Positions 8,748-17,084 of a stretch of 64,000 bases of DNA are shown one piece after another. Where the stretch lies: positions 1-64,000 of the forward strand of contig CACFVG010000002.1 in NCBI GenBank assembly GCA_902569725.1, in the 5' to 3' direction. The DNA is from an uncultured Pelagibacteraceae bacterium (GTDB lineage: Bacteria; Pseudomonadota; Alphaproteobacteria; Pelagibacterales; Pelagibacteraceae). The position numbers were made by a program, and so were the translations under genes. Numbering within the stretch: position 1 is the first letter of the stretch; every line of letters begins with the position of its first letter. The notes under the pieces were generated by a model that was given only the letters and a program-made list of their open reading frames with translations, did not search any database and was not told the DNA's origin.

Positions 8748-9530
8748 CTATTTTGTTTTTGCTCGACCTAAATAGCTTTCTATTACTTTTTCATTTTTCA
8801 TCACTTCGTCTGGTGTACCTTCAAATAATACAGATCCTTCCGCCATAACAATTACTGGGTCACACATTCTTTTTATAAAATCCATATCATGTTCGATCAT
8901 ACAGAATGTATAACCTTTTTCTTTATTTAATCTTTGAATAGCGGTTCCAATATCTTTTAGTAAAGTTCTGTTAACTCCAGCTCCAACTTCATCAAGTAAA
9001 ACTATTTTTGCATCAACCATCATAGTTCTTCCAAGCTCAAGTAGTTTTTTTTGACCACCTGATAGATTTCCAGCTAGTTCATTTGATAAATGCTTTAAAT
9101 TTAAAAAATTGATTACTTCATAGGCTTTTTGTTTTACAATTTCTTCCTCTTTTTTAACTATCTTTGGCTTTAGCAATGCTGTCATCAATTTTTCTCCAGA
9201 TTGGTTGCCAGGAACCATCATCAAATTCTCCAATACAGTTAAATTTGTAAACTCATGTGCTATTTGAAAAGTTCTCAACAATCCTTTTGAAAACAATTCG
9301 TATGAGGGAATTGAAGTTATTTCTTCGTTATTAAACATTACATGACCTGAGCTAGGTTTTAAATTTCCTGCAATCAAATTAAATAATGTAGTTTTGCCAG
9401 ATCCATTTGGACCAATAACTCCAGTGATAGATCCTTTTTTAATGTTTAAAGAACAATTTGATACTGCTGCTAAACCACCAAAATATTTTGAAATATTATT
9501 AATCTGCAGAATATTTTGATCAGGCTGCAT
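8748..9530 (-). CDS. livG: HAAT amino-acid ABC transporter ATP-binding protein LivG (cassette 1)
   Basis: A 260-residue ATPase with Walker A GPNGSGKTT, signature LSGGQKKLLELGR and Walker B IVLLDE. The C-terminal extension ending ESYLGR is the LivG hallmark. Walker B is followed by VGAGVN rather than the usual PTAG, a small deviation from the other three ATPases here. The ORF track starts at a TTG (9536) abutting the ProC-like stop; the ATG two codons in (9530) is the more likely start. Same operon as livF, livH and livM. Confidence 0.93.
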   Translation of the reverse strand: MQPDQNILQINNISKYFGGLAAVSNCSLNIKKGSITGVIGPNGSGKTTLFNLIAGNLKPSSGHVMFNNEEITSIPSYELFSKGLLRTFQIAHEFTNLTVLENLMMVPGNQSGEKLMTALLKPKIVKKEEEIVKQKAYEVINFLNLKHLSNELAGNLSGGQKKLLELGRTMMVDAKIVLLDEVGAGVNRTLLKDIGTAIQRLNKEKGYTFCMIEHDMDFIKRMCDPVIVMAEGSVLFEGTPDEVMKNEKVIESYLGRAKTK

Positions 9531-9536
9531 AGACAA

Positions 9537-10307
9537 TTATACTTTGTTTAATCTTTTAAGAATACTGTTTAATGTTTTTTCTGTTGATCTATAAAATCCA
9601 TATTTTCTTAGTTCTTTAACGCCTTGTTCATTAAGTCCTCTTGGCGTTTGAGATTCTTTTACTAAATATTTCAAATCTTTATTAGAATTAACAACAGCAT
9701 CTTCAGATAATGCTACAAAAAGTGAAGTAATATATTTCTGTGCTTTATCTCTTTTAACACCACGTTTAACTAGCCAATTAGACATAGTGCTTAACAATTC
9801 ATAAAATGGTGCCATCATTCCTGAAGTAGACCAAAAATTTTTAGATAATTTTTCATTATTAATTTCAATCGTTGTTCCAAGTTTATCAAAAAAGTTTTTA
9901 ATTTTCTTATTTGGTGGAAATAATGGAACTGGACCTTTTTTTAATGAAATTGGAGGAAGCGGTACTGCTCTTGCAATTGTCGCTTTTACTTTGATAGCTT
10001 TTTTAAGTTGAGGCAAAGTCATTGTTGAAATAAAACTAACAATTGTTTGACTTGTTTTAAATTTTAAATTTTTAATGATTTTTTCACCTACTGTAGGTGT
10101 AACAGCTAAAAAAACCCAATTACATGAATTAACTATTTCCTGATTATTTTTTGCAATAGAAACTTTTCTGAATTGTCTTTTTAGTTTCTTTGCTACATTT
10201 CTATTCCTAGGTGATAGTACTATCTTATTAAAAGATATTTTAGATCTACATATTCCTGTAACTACAGATGAAGTTATTTTTCCTGTTCCTATAAATCCTA
10301 AATTCAT
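9537..10307 (-). CDS. ProC-like NAD(P)-binding reductase, first gene of HAAT cassette 1
   Basis: The 256-residue protein has the pyrroline-5-carboxylate reductase (ProC) architecture. It begins with a Rossmann motif GFIGTGKITSSV, has a middle FLAVTP segment, and a C-terminal helical dimerisation domain with MMAPFYEL and ESQTPRGLNEQGV, the counterpart of the ProC SPGGTT region. That region differs enough from true ProC (TPRGLN) that it is probably a paralogue with another imine or keto substrate. It leads the livGFHM operon, with livG starting within 9 bases, suggesting that the imported compound is its substrate or precursor. Confidence 0.75.
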   Translation of the reverse strand: MNLGFIGTGKITSSVVTGICRSKISFNKIVLSPRNRNVAKKLKRQFRKVSIAKNNQEIVNSCNWVFLAVTPTVGEKIIKNLKFKTSQTIVSFISTMTLPQLKKAIKVKATIARAVPLPPISLKKGPVPLFPPNKKIKNFFDKLGTTIEINNEKLSKNFWSTSGMMAPFYELLSTMSNWLVKRGVKRDKAQKYITSLFVALSEDAVVNSNKDLKYLVKESQTPRGLNEQGVKELRKYGFYRSTEKTLNSILKRLNKV

Positions 10308-10357
10308 ATTTGGTTACAATATTCTTTAATGTAACAAATAACCATATTTAATTAGAC

Positions 10358-10391
10358 AAAAAAAAAGGCCAGCAAAATTGCTGGCCTTTAA
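10358..10391 (-). terminator. Intrinsic terminator after the outer-membrane protein gene
   Basis: On the minus strand the stem AAAGGCCAGCA / TGCTGGCCTTT (4-base loop) is followed by an uninterrupted T run, 20 bases past the stop of the outer-membrane protein. It separates that gene from the ProC-livGFHM operon. Confidence 0.93.
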
Positions 10392-10411
10392 ATTTTAATT
10401 TAGGCTTTTAC

Positions 10412-11062
10412 TTAAAAACTTTTAACAACTGATATAGTACCAAAAGCACTCATCATGTCTGTAAGTGTAACTTTTGTACCACCTGCATCTGATGCTGAGT
10501 TAGCTACTTCTACTTCATCGTATTGCGCAGCTGTAACTTCAGCTCTTATGCTAAGACCATCAGCAGCTTCTATACTGTATCCTAATCCAGCCATCATTCC
10601 TGTTGTATCTGTATTTCCATAAGAACCACCAGTTCCTAAATTCTCAATAGAATTTAAGTCAACGTAGATTCCACCAACTTTAGCATATAGTCCACCAAGT
10701 GGTATTGGAATTAAAGCATAAACAGTTGTATGGTTTTCAAATTCACCCTTAACTGTGTTCGTCGTTGTACCTTGAAGGTTTGTATTTTTCGGAGTTTCTA
10801 TCTCTGAAGGAATATAATCCAAACCTACACTAATAGGTCCTATATTATACTCTACAAACACTGACATGTGGTTTGCAGTAAACGCACCTGCTTCTTTGGT
10901 ATCATCAACGCCAGTCTCATCATTGTCAGTTTCTTCAGTACCCACCGCATAATAACCTGAGTGTGATCCTGAAATACCAACGCTAAGCCCCTCTAAGCTA
11001 ACAGCGTAAGAACTAGTCGCTAGTCCTAGAGCTAAAAGCAAAGATATGATTATTTTTTTCAT
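10412..11062 (-). CDS. Small outer-membrane beta-barrel protein (porin-like)
   Basis: The 216-residue protein has a clear signal peptide (MKKIIISLLLALGLATSSYA, cleavage before VSLEG). Alternating-polarity strands follow, such as MSVFVEYNIGPISVGLDYIP, and the protein ends in aromatic Phe (VVKSF) as barrel proteins assembled by BAM do. Acidic, Thr/Gly-rich stretches between strands (residues 42-58 and 145-155) look like surface loops. It is monocistronic, with AGGATAAATAG before the ATG and its own terminator, which suits an abundant envelope protein. No specific function is recognisable. Confidence 0.82.
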   Translation of the reverse strand: MKKIIISLLLALGLATSSYAVSLEGLSVGISGSHSGYYAVGTEETDNDETGVDDTKEAGAFTANHMSVFVEYNIGPISVGLDYIPSEIETPKNTNLQGTTTNTVKGEFENHTTVYALIPIPLGGLYAKVGGIYVDLNSIENLGTGGSYGNTDTTGMMAGLGYSIEAADGLSIRAEVTAAQYDEVEVANSASDAGGTKVTLTDMMSAFGTISVVKSF

Positions 11063-11304
11063 ACTATTTATCCTAATAATTAATTAATTATAATTTTTAA
11101 AAATTAACTCATTTAACATCAAAAAATTGATATAAAAAACATTTAATTACCTCAAAAAACGTAAATTTGCATAGTGTAACTAAATTGCAACAATATTATT
11201 GTTGAATTTATTGACTTTTTTAACTCAATTAAAAATTGATAATTAAAAGATATACGTAAGAATTATTAGAAAACTTTATCAATATTCGATTCTAAGGATA
11301 ATTA

Positions 11305-12222
11305 TTAATTAGAAAAAGAACCCCTGATTCTAAGAAGTTCTCGACTTAAATTTTCATTTTTCTCAAATGGCTTTCTTCCATGTAGCCAAAAATGATTATT
11401 AGTAACTACTGCCGAACCTATTGGAAGTCTAGTAGTTATTTTATTATCACTTTCCTCTAAAGAGTCAGACAGTCTTTGAAGAAAGATACCTTGTTGAATA
11501 TTTTGAGGTTCTGGAAATTGGTCTATATAAGAAATGTTTATATTATCATTTTTATCTTTTATAAAAACTGGATGTTCTACTTTATAATCTACATTTTTGC
11601 TTTTGGGAGAGCTCCAAATAAAATTTTGCCTGCCTACCGGATCCTCTGATAATTCTTTTAAATTTTCTAAATCATCCAAATGCAACAAAACAGTTTCTCC
11701 ACCTTTGGCATTTTTTTCTTCAATTTTGGTCATTAAAATCCAATCAGTATTCTCATTAACATAGGTGCCATCTGTATGAAGATCCATATTTACATATGCT
11801 TTTCTTAAATACGAATCACTATTATCTTCATGTTTGACAAAAAATCTTGCATAATATTTTCCTGACATTGAATCATGATTAGGTACTCCAATTAAATGAG
11901 TTATTGCTGTTGCAAGTTTAACTAAGAACTTATCATCTATTTTTTTGTTTTGATTGTTTGTTTTCAATACAAAACATCCTTTAGTTCTATCTTTTAAAAT
12001 TGAATTAATTAATTTACATAATTTATTTTGAGTTAAATCATCTAGATTTTTTGCCAAAGTGAACCTTGCGAAAGGTTTGTATTCTAGTGCAGTAATGTCA
12101 AATCTCTTAAATGGAAAAACTAACTTTTCAATAAATTCATCTTTTAAATGTAAATCTATAATTCTATTAGATTTACTATTTGCTAAAACTTCAAATCCTT
12201 CAATTTTATTTTGGTTATTCAT
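11305..12222 (-). CDS. glaH: Glutarate 2-hydroxylase (GlaH/CsiD) homologue, Fe(II)/2-oxoglutarate dioxygenase
   Basis: GlaH hydroxylates glutarate to L-2-hydroxyglutarate using 2-oxoglutarate and O2, a late step of lysine/5-aminovalerate breakdown. From memory of the E. coli protein, long blocks match closely: VKLATAITHLIG, MSGKYYARFFVK, DNSDSYLR, LHTDGTYV, LLHLDDLENL and FWLHGR. The iron ligands fall at about His149, Asp151 and His281, and an Arg for 2-oxoglutarate lies in RELLRIRG. Length (305 aa) is close to the family norm. It is the last gene of HAAT cassette 2; its ATG overlaps the livF stop (TAATG) with GGAGG upstream. No L-2-hydroxyglutarate oxidase gene (lhgO) is nearby. A related substrate of the CsiD family remains possible. 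Confidence 0.85.
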   Translation of the reverse strand: MNNQNKIEGFEVLANSKSNRIIDLHLKDEFIEKLVFPFKRFDITALEYKPFARFTLAKNLDDLTQNKLCKLINSILKDRTKGCFVLKTNNQNKKIDDKFLVKLATAITHLIGVPNHDSMSGKYYARFFVKHEDNSDSYLRKAYVNMDLHTDGTYVNENTDWILMTKIEEKNAKGGETVLLHLDDLENLKELSEDPVGRQNFIWSSPKSKNVDYKVEHPVFIKDKNDNINISYIDQFPEPQNIQQGIFLQRLSDSLEESDNKITTRLPIGSAVVTNNHFWLHGRKPFEKNENLSRELLRIRGSFSN

Positions 12223-13007
12223 TAACCTCCTAAAAATAATCTTCCAACATCTGGATTTTTAAGTAAATCTTCACCTTTCCCAGCTATTGCTGTTTGGCCC
12301 GATACTAAAACATAACCTATATCGGCAAACTCTAATCCTTTTTTTGCGTTTTGTTCTACAAGTATAATTGTTTTTTTTTCATTTTTTTGGAGATCTCCTA
12401 AAATTTCAAAAACCATATCTATATATTTTGGTTCTAAGCCAATTGAAGGTTCATCTACTAATAAAATAGAAGGTTTCATAACCAGGGCTCTTGAAATTTC
12501 TAATAATCTTCTTTCACCTCCTGATAAAACTTTGGCTGGTTGATTTCTTCTATTTCTTAATCTTTCATATTTTTGAAGTACTCTTTCTGCTTCTTCATAT
12601 GAATCTTCAGTTTTATTTTTTATATAGCCACCCATTAGTAAGTTTTCTTCTACTGTCATATCTGGAAATACTGAATTATCCTGAAGAATATAAGCAATTC
12701 CTTCTGACTTTAGTTTTTGAGCAGGTGATAAATTTGTAATTTCTTTTCCATCAATTTTAATTTGACCGGAAAAAATATTTGTAAAACCATAAATTGAGTG
12801 AAGGATTGTAGATTTTCCTGCTCCATTTGGACCAATTAAACATAACGATTGAGCTCTACTAACAAATAAATCAAAATTATGTAAAATTTCCATTTTTCCA
12901 TATCCAGCAGACAAATTGTTTATTGTTAAATGAACGTTATCAGAAGAAAGTTTCTTTAAGTCTTGAGCGCTGGGTGATTTTCCTAATACTTCATATTGAT
13001 TAGCCAT
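12222..13007 (-). CDS. livF: HAAT amino-acid ABC transporter ATP-binding protein LivF (cassette 2)
   Basis: A 261-residue LivF-type ATPase with Walker A GPNGAGKST near residue 58, signature LSGGERRL and Walker B ILLVDEP. It ends in VGRLFLGG, the LivF-type C-terminus. It carries about 25 extra residues at the N-terminus compared with cassette-1 LivF. The GG codons at its end double as the ribosome-binding site (GGAGGT) for glaH, so the two genes are translationally linked. Confidence 0.95.
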   Translation of the reverse strand: MANQYEVLGKSPSAQDLKKLSSDNVHLTINNLSAGYGKMEILHNFDLFVSRAQSLCLIGPNGAGKSTILHSIYGFTNIFSGQIKIDGKEITNLSPAQKLKSEGIAYILQDNSVFPDMTVEENLLMGGYIKNKTEDSYEEAERVLQKYERLRNRRNQPAKVLSGGERRLLEISRALVMKPSILLVDEPSIGLEPKYIDMVFEILGDLQKNEKKTIILVEQNAKKGLEFADIGYVLVSGQTAIAGKGEDLLKNPDVGRLFLGG

Positions 13008-13747
13008 TATTGTGCTCCAAGATAAGCATCAATAACACGCTTATCATTTTTAATTTCATCTGGCTTACCATTCGCTAACATTTGACCGTGAGCTAAACAA
13101 AAAATACTTTCCGCTAATTGCATAATTACTCTCATATTATGCTCAATTACAAGTAGCGTAATTCCAAAATCTTGATTAACTTTTATTAGTCTATCAATAA
13201 TTCCATTTATTAATGTAGGATTTATGCCCGCTGTTGGCTCATCTAGTAGTAGCATTTCTGGCTCATTCATTAATGCCATAGCGAGTTCTAATAATTTTTG
13301 TTGGCCAAAAGATAAATCTCCTGCTCTTAATTTTCTTTTCTGATAAAGCCCAACAAAGTTTAGCAAGTTTTCTGCTTTTTCTGTTAAATTTTTAGGTATC
13401 TGTGAAAATATTTTAATTAAATTCTCATCACTTGCTTTATGGCTAATAAGCATATTTTCTACACAATTTAATTTTCCATAGATTCTTGTTTGTTGAAATG
13501 TTCTTAACAGACCAAGTTTTGCTATTATTGGAACAGGTAGTTCTGAAACTTCCTTATCATTAAATTTAATTGAACCTCGATCTATAGGGTAAGTTCCAAC
13601 AATAGAATTAAACAATGTAGTTTTTCCTGATCCATTAGGTCCAATTAAGCCTACTATTTTTCCTTTTTCTACAGACATTGAAATATCAACATTGGCTTTA
13701 ACACCACCAAATGATTTACTAACGTTATTGACTTCTAGGATTTTCAT
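13007..13747 (-). CDS. livG: HAAT amino-acid ABC transporter ATP-binding protein LivG (cassette 2)
   Basis: A 246-residue ATPase with Walker A GPNGSGKTT, signature LSFGQQKLLELA (Phe in place of the first Gly, common in LivG) and Walker B LLLDEPTAGINP. The C-terminus VIDAYLGAQ fits LivG. It overlaps livM upstream by 4 bases and shares its terminal base with the livF start. Works as a pair with LivF. Confidence 0.95.
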   Translation of the reverse strand: MKILEVNNVSKSFGGVKANVDISMSVEKGKIVGLIGPNGSGKTTLFNSIVGTYPIDRGSIKFNDKEVSELPVPIIAKLGLLRTFQQTRIYGKLNCVENMLISHKASDENLIKIFSQIPKNLTEKAENLLNFVGLYQKRKLRAGDLSFGQQKLLELAMALMNEPEMLLLDEPTAGINPTLINGIIDRLIKVNQDFGITLLVIEHNMRVIMQLAESIFCLAHGQMLANGKPDEIKNDKRVIDAYLGAQ

Positions 13748-14796
13748 TTAAGTTCAACCTGCGCCTTTCGGTCAGCCTCATCAACTACTTCACCAAATCT
13801 CTCAGGATATTTTTCTCTGAGCCAACCCATAATTCCTTCTGGAAAATAAATTACAATTACAACAATTAAAACTCCAAGAGCAACATACTGCCATCCAAGG
13901 AAGAAAGTCCAAAAACCTTCTTTAAAAATATGAAATATAGTTGCTCCAATAACTGGTCCCCACAAAGTTCCCTTACCACCTAATATTGCCATTAAAACCA
14001 TAAAGACTCCCATCTCTCTTCCATCAAATGCAACATCAGTGGAATCTATGTAGCCTACAAGACCTCCCATTATTCCTCCTGCAAGGCCACAGAAAAATGC
14101 TGAGATCATCCAACCAATAATTTTATATTTCATTGTTTGAATTCCCATTGCTTCAGCTTTGTCTTCATTGTCCCTTATTGCATTAAGGACTAATTTAAAT
14201 CTGGTTGAGTAAATAGATTTAACTACAATAAATGTGAGTATAAGCGAAACAAAACTACAAAAATAAAAAAATTCACCTCTTGCTTCTAAACTTCCTATGT
14301 TTGGAAATGGTGGAGTTGTAAAACCTTGTCCTGCACCTATAATTTCTATTCCTCCTGATATTTCTCCCGCAGCAACACCTAGTCCTAATGTACAAATTGC
14401 AAAATAATGTCCTCTTAATCCTAGAATTGAATATCCTATTAATCCCGCAACTATCGTTGGTACAATTGCAGCAACAGCCAAACCAACTCCAAAGCCTTGA
14501 AAAAATTGAGCTGGTGTGTGAACAAATGTTTTTTCTCCTCCACTTTCAGTCCATTCAGCTAAAGGAAAAAACATTCCCACTTGAACTGATGCGCAAAGAT
14601 ACATTCCTAATCCATAAAATAAAATGTTACCAAAAGAATTATACCCCATCTCACCACCTTGGATATTCCAAGTTATTGCTAAAATTATTAAAACACAAAG
14701 TATTGATAATTGAACTTTGAATGCTGGAAAAATAAATGGGGCAGCTAAACCAAATATTAAAACTGATAAATAAATTATTAAATTTTTATTTATCAT
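13744..14796 (-). CDS. livM: HAAT amino-acid ABC transporter permease LivM (cassette 2)
   Basis: A 350-residue LivM permease with family segments GLRGHYFAICTLGLGVAAGE and LNAIRDNEDKAEAMGIQ, and AILGGKGTLWGPVIGA towards the C-terminus. It is shorter than cassette-1 LivM because it lacks the N-terminal extension and the mid insert. A hydrophilic tail of about 30 residues (EKYPERFGEVV and on) follows the last membrane helix. It overlaps livH and livG by 4 bases each. Confidence 0.94.
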   Translation of the reverse strand: MINKNLIIYLSVLIFGLAAPFIFPAFKVQLSILCVLIILAITWNIQGGEMGYNSFGNILFYGLGMYLCASVQVGMFFPLAEWTESGGEKTFVHTPAQFFQGFGVGLAVAAIVPTIVAGLIGYSILGLRGHYFAICTLGLGVAAGEISGGIEIIGAGQGFTTPPFPNIGSLEARGEFFYFCSFVSLILTFIVVKSIYSTRFKLVLNAIRDNEDKAEAMGIQTMKYKIIGWMISAFFCGLAGGIMGGLVGYIDSTDVAFDGREMGVFMVLMAILGGKGTLWGPVIGATIFHIFKEGFWTFFLGWQYVALGVLIVVIVIYFPEGIMGWLREKYPERFGEVVDEADRKAQVELK

Positions 14797-15686
14797 TTTA
14801 AATACTCTCTTTTTTTAGATAGCTTAAATCTTCTATAAACAAGAATTAAGACTAATAATAAAAATACTGACCCTATTCTAAACTCTGTTCCTAAAATATA
14901 ATCTGCAAATTCTTCAAAAACCCCAAGACCCATACCAGAAATTGCTACACCTGGTAGATTTCCAAGTCCCGCAACAATTACAATCATAAAAGATCTAATT
15001 GTGTATGGTAATCCCATATAAGGATGAATAGTAAATGTAATTGAAATAAGTGCTCCAGCTACTCCGCATAGGGCTGCATTTATACCAAATGTAGCAGCAT
15101 AAACTTTTTCAGTATCAACACCTAAAATCTTTGCTGCTCTTGCATTTTGGGCCGTTGCTCTGATCGCTCGTCCAAGTTTGGATTTCTTCATATAAACAAC
15201 TAAACCAATTGCAAAAATAATGCTTATTATTGCAGCAAATATTTTTGAATTAGGTAAAACTACGGAGTTATCAAATAACATAGTTGTTCCATAGCCAGAA
15301 TTTGCAAGAACAACATCTGCTCCAAATGCAAAATTCATCAATTGCATAAAAAGAATACTAATTCCAAATGTAGCTAGAATTGATATAAATAAATCTCTAT
15401 CAACAACTTTATTGATAACTAACTTATAAATTCCAATACCTACAAAATACATAATTATCGGTGAAACTATTACTCCCCACGCAGGGTGGATTCCATAAAG
15501 GTACATAAAGTATGCAATGTAGCCACCAAGAATCACAAGATCACCTTGCGCAATATTAATAATATTCATTACTCCCCATTGAAGAGCCATTCCATATGCA
15601 ATTAAAGCAAATAGAATACCAAGAAGAATTCCATCCATTGATGCTTGGACCATTAAAATCGGTACTTGAAAAATTAGTAAGTCCAT
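14793..15686 (-). CDS. livH: HAAT amino-acid ABC transporter permease LivH (cassette 2)
   Basis: A 297-residue LivH permease. GILFALIAYGMALQWGVMNI at the N-terminus, RAIRATAQNARAAKILGVD as coupling segment and VIVAGLGNLPGVAISGMG near the C-terminus are typical. It starts just after the hairpin that follows the binding-protein gene, so it is likely transcribed at a lower level by read-through. It overlaps livM. Confidence 0.94.
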   Translation of the reverse strand: MDLLIFQVPILMVQASMDGILLGILFALIAYGMALQWGVMNIINIAQGDLVILGGYIAYFMYLYGIHPAWGVIVSPIIMYFVGIGIYKLVINKVVDRDLFISILATFGISILFMQLMNFAFGADVVLANSGYGTTMLFDNSVVLPNSKIFAAIISIIFAIGLVVYMKKSKLGRAIRATAQNARAAKILGVDTEKVYAATFGINAALCGVAGALISITFTIHPYMGLPYTIRSFMIVIVAGLGNLPGVAISGMGLGVFEEFADYILGTEFRIGSVFLLLVLILVYRRFKLSKKREYLK

Positions 15687-15697
15687 AGAATTTTAAT

Positions 15698-15732
15698 TAA
15701 AAAAAATGCCCCCTAGCATTTAAGGGGGCATA
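15698..15732 (-). terminator. Intra-operon terminator hairpin between binding protein and livH (cassette 2)
   Basis: On the minus strand TGCCCCCT / AGGGGGCA form an 8-bp GC-rich stem with an 8-base loop, followed by a T run. It lies between the stop of the binding protein and the livH start. This is probably a partial terminator, or a 3' stabilising hairpin, keeping binding protein in excess over the membrane complex. Confidence 0.85.
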
Positions 15733-15744
15733 AAATATTAGTTT

Positions 15745-16983
15745 TTATCTTTCAGACCACTTAGGTATTGGGTGAATTAACTTAGCAGAAGCCCACTTAA
15801 GTGGAGCAACAACTTTGTTTTCACATTTTCCTGAGTTATCACAGATAACTTGGAATAATACCATTGGTTTAGAAACATTTTGACCACCTGGAGCAAATTT
15901 TATATTTCCATAAAAAGTTTGCATATCAGTAGCAGCAAGAGCATCTCTTACTTTTTTCTGATCAAAAGAATTTGCTCTTTCAAAAGCATCTTTGAAAACC
16001 AATAGTGCGGCAGAAGATTCAGCGGCTTGATATGGTGGAGCGTATCCAAACATTTTAGTAAAGTCTGCATCATATGTCATACCATCTTTAAACCACTTGT
16101 CTTTGTAAGTTAAAGTTTTATGCCATTGAGATGCACATAAAGCGTACTGAGAATTTTTACCATGTTGTTTAGATAATTTTGCAGCATCACAGTGTGTCAT
16201 TGCAAGCATTGGAACATCAACTTTCATTTCAGCTATTTGTCTAATAGCTGTTAATGCTCCTTTTGTATGTCCTGATACTACTAAAACATCTGGCTTAGTA
16301 GCTTTAACTTTTGCTAAAGTAGCTGCCATATCATTAAGCTCTTTTGGTAATTTATCGTCAATTATAATTTCAGATCCAGTTTCTTTTGCAGCATCTAAAA
16401 TACCTAATCTAACGTCTTGAGAAAAAGCATCTTGCTCAAAAGCTTGGGCAATTTTTACACCTTTTCCACCATTTAGCTCAACAGCAGTTCTAATAGCTAC
16501 ATCTAAATATAAGTTTGCTGGTGCTAACACAGCAAATAAATATTTATATCCTTTTGTAAACAAAGATCTAGATGCACCATTTGCTTCAACCATTGGAACT
16601 CCATACTTTTCAGTAACTGGTGCCATGGCTTTAGTTAAACCTGAACTGTAAGGTCCAAGCATAAACTCAACACCATCTTGACTAATTAATCTTTCTGCAA
16701 GCTGGGCTGCTCTCTTAGGATTTGATTCATCATCATAGTAAATAATGTCAAATTTATAAGTTTTTCCACCTACTTTAATACCACCCATACTATTAATTCT
16801 ATCAACGGCCATATTGTAACCGTTTTGAGTATGAACACCATTCGATGAATATTTTCCAGTTAGTGAAACAGCTGCACCTAAAATAATTTTATCTCCAACA
16901 ACTTTTGCAAAAGAAATACTTGAGGTAGATAATATAAGTGCAATTGCAGAAACAAATGTAATTATAAAGTTTTTTATTTTCAT
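15745..16983 (-). CDS. HAAT-type ABC transporter solute-binding protein (cassette 2)
   Basis: A 412-residue periplasmic binding protein with a signal peptide (cleavage expected near SFAKVVGDK) and a LivK-like start, ILGAAVSLTGKYS. Other family segments are YDDESNPKRAAQLAERLI and MLGPYSSGLTKA. GAAGGGA precedes the ATG. A cysteine pair near the C-terminus (CDNSGKC) could form a disulphide. It belongs with livHMGF downstream. Association with glaH suggests, by inference, that the ligand may be a lysine-pathway acid such as 5-aminovalerate or glutarate, or simply an amino acid. Confidence 0.93.
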   Translation of the reverse strand: MKIKNFIITFVSAIALILSTSSISFAKVVGDKIILGAAVSLTGKYSSNGVHTQNGYNMAVDRINSMGGIKVGGKTYKFDIIYYDDESNPKRAAQLAERLISQDGVEFMLGPYSSGLTKAMAPVTEKYGVPMVEANGASRSLFTKGYKYLFAVLAPANLYLDVAIRTAVELNGGKGVKIAQAFEQDAFSQDVRLGILDAAKETGSEIIIDDKLPKELNDMAATLAKVKATKPDVLVVSGHTKGALTAIRQIAEMKVDVPMLAMTHCDAAKLSKQHGKNSQYALCASQWHKTLTYKDKWFKDGMTYDADFTKMFGYAPPYQAAESSAALLVFKDAFERANSFDQKKVRDALAATDMQTFYGNIKFAPGGQNVSKPMVLFQVICDNSGKCENKVVAPLKWASAKLIHPIPKWSER

Positions 16984-17084
16984 TTATTTCCCTTCTTTAT
17001 TTAATTAATTAATTATTTCTTAATTAAACTATTAATTTATTAAAAAAACAATATGCTGTTTTTGTATTTGACCTTTGCAAAATA

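Noticed and set aside
14388-14720. 110-aa plus-strand ORF opposite livM of cassette 2
   Set aside because: Low-complexity Leu/Gln-rich antisense shadow of a clear permease gene.
16984-17084. Promoter of the cassette-2 binding protein
   Set aside because: The region is nearly pure A/T; many -10-like hexamers can be drawn and none stands out with a well-spaced -35.
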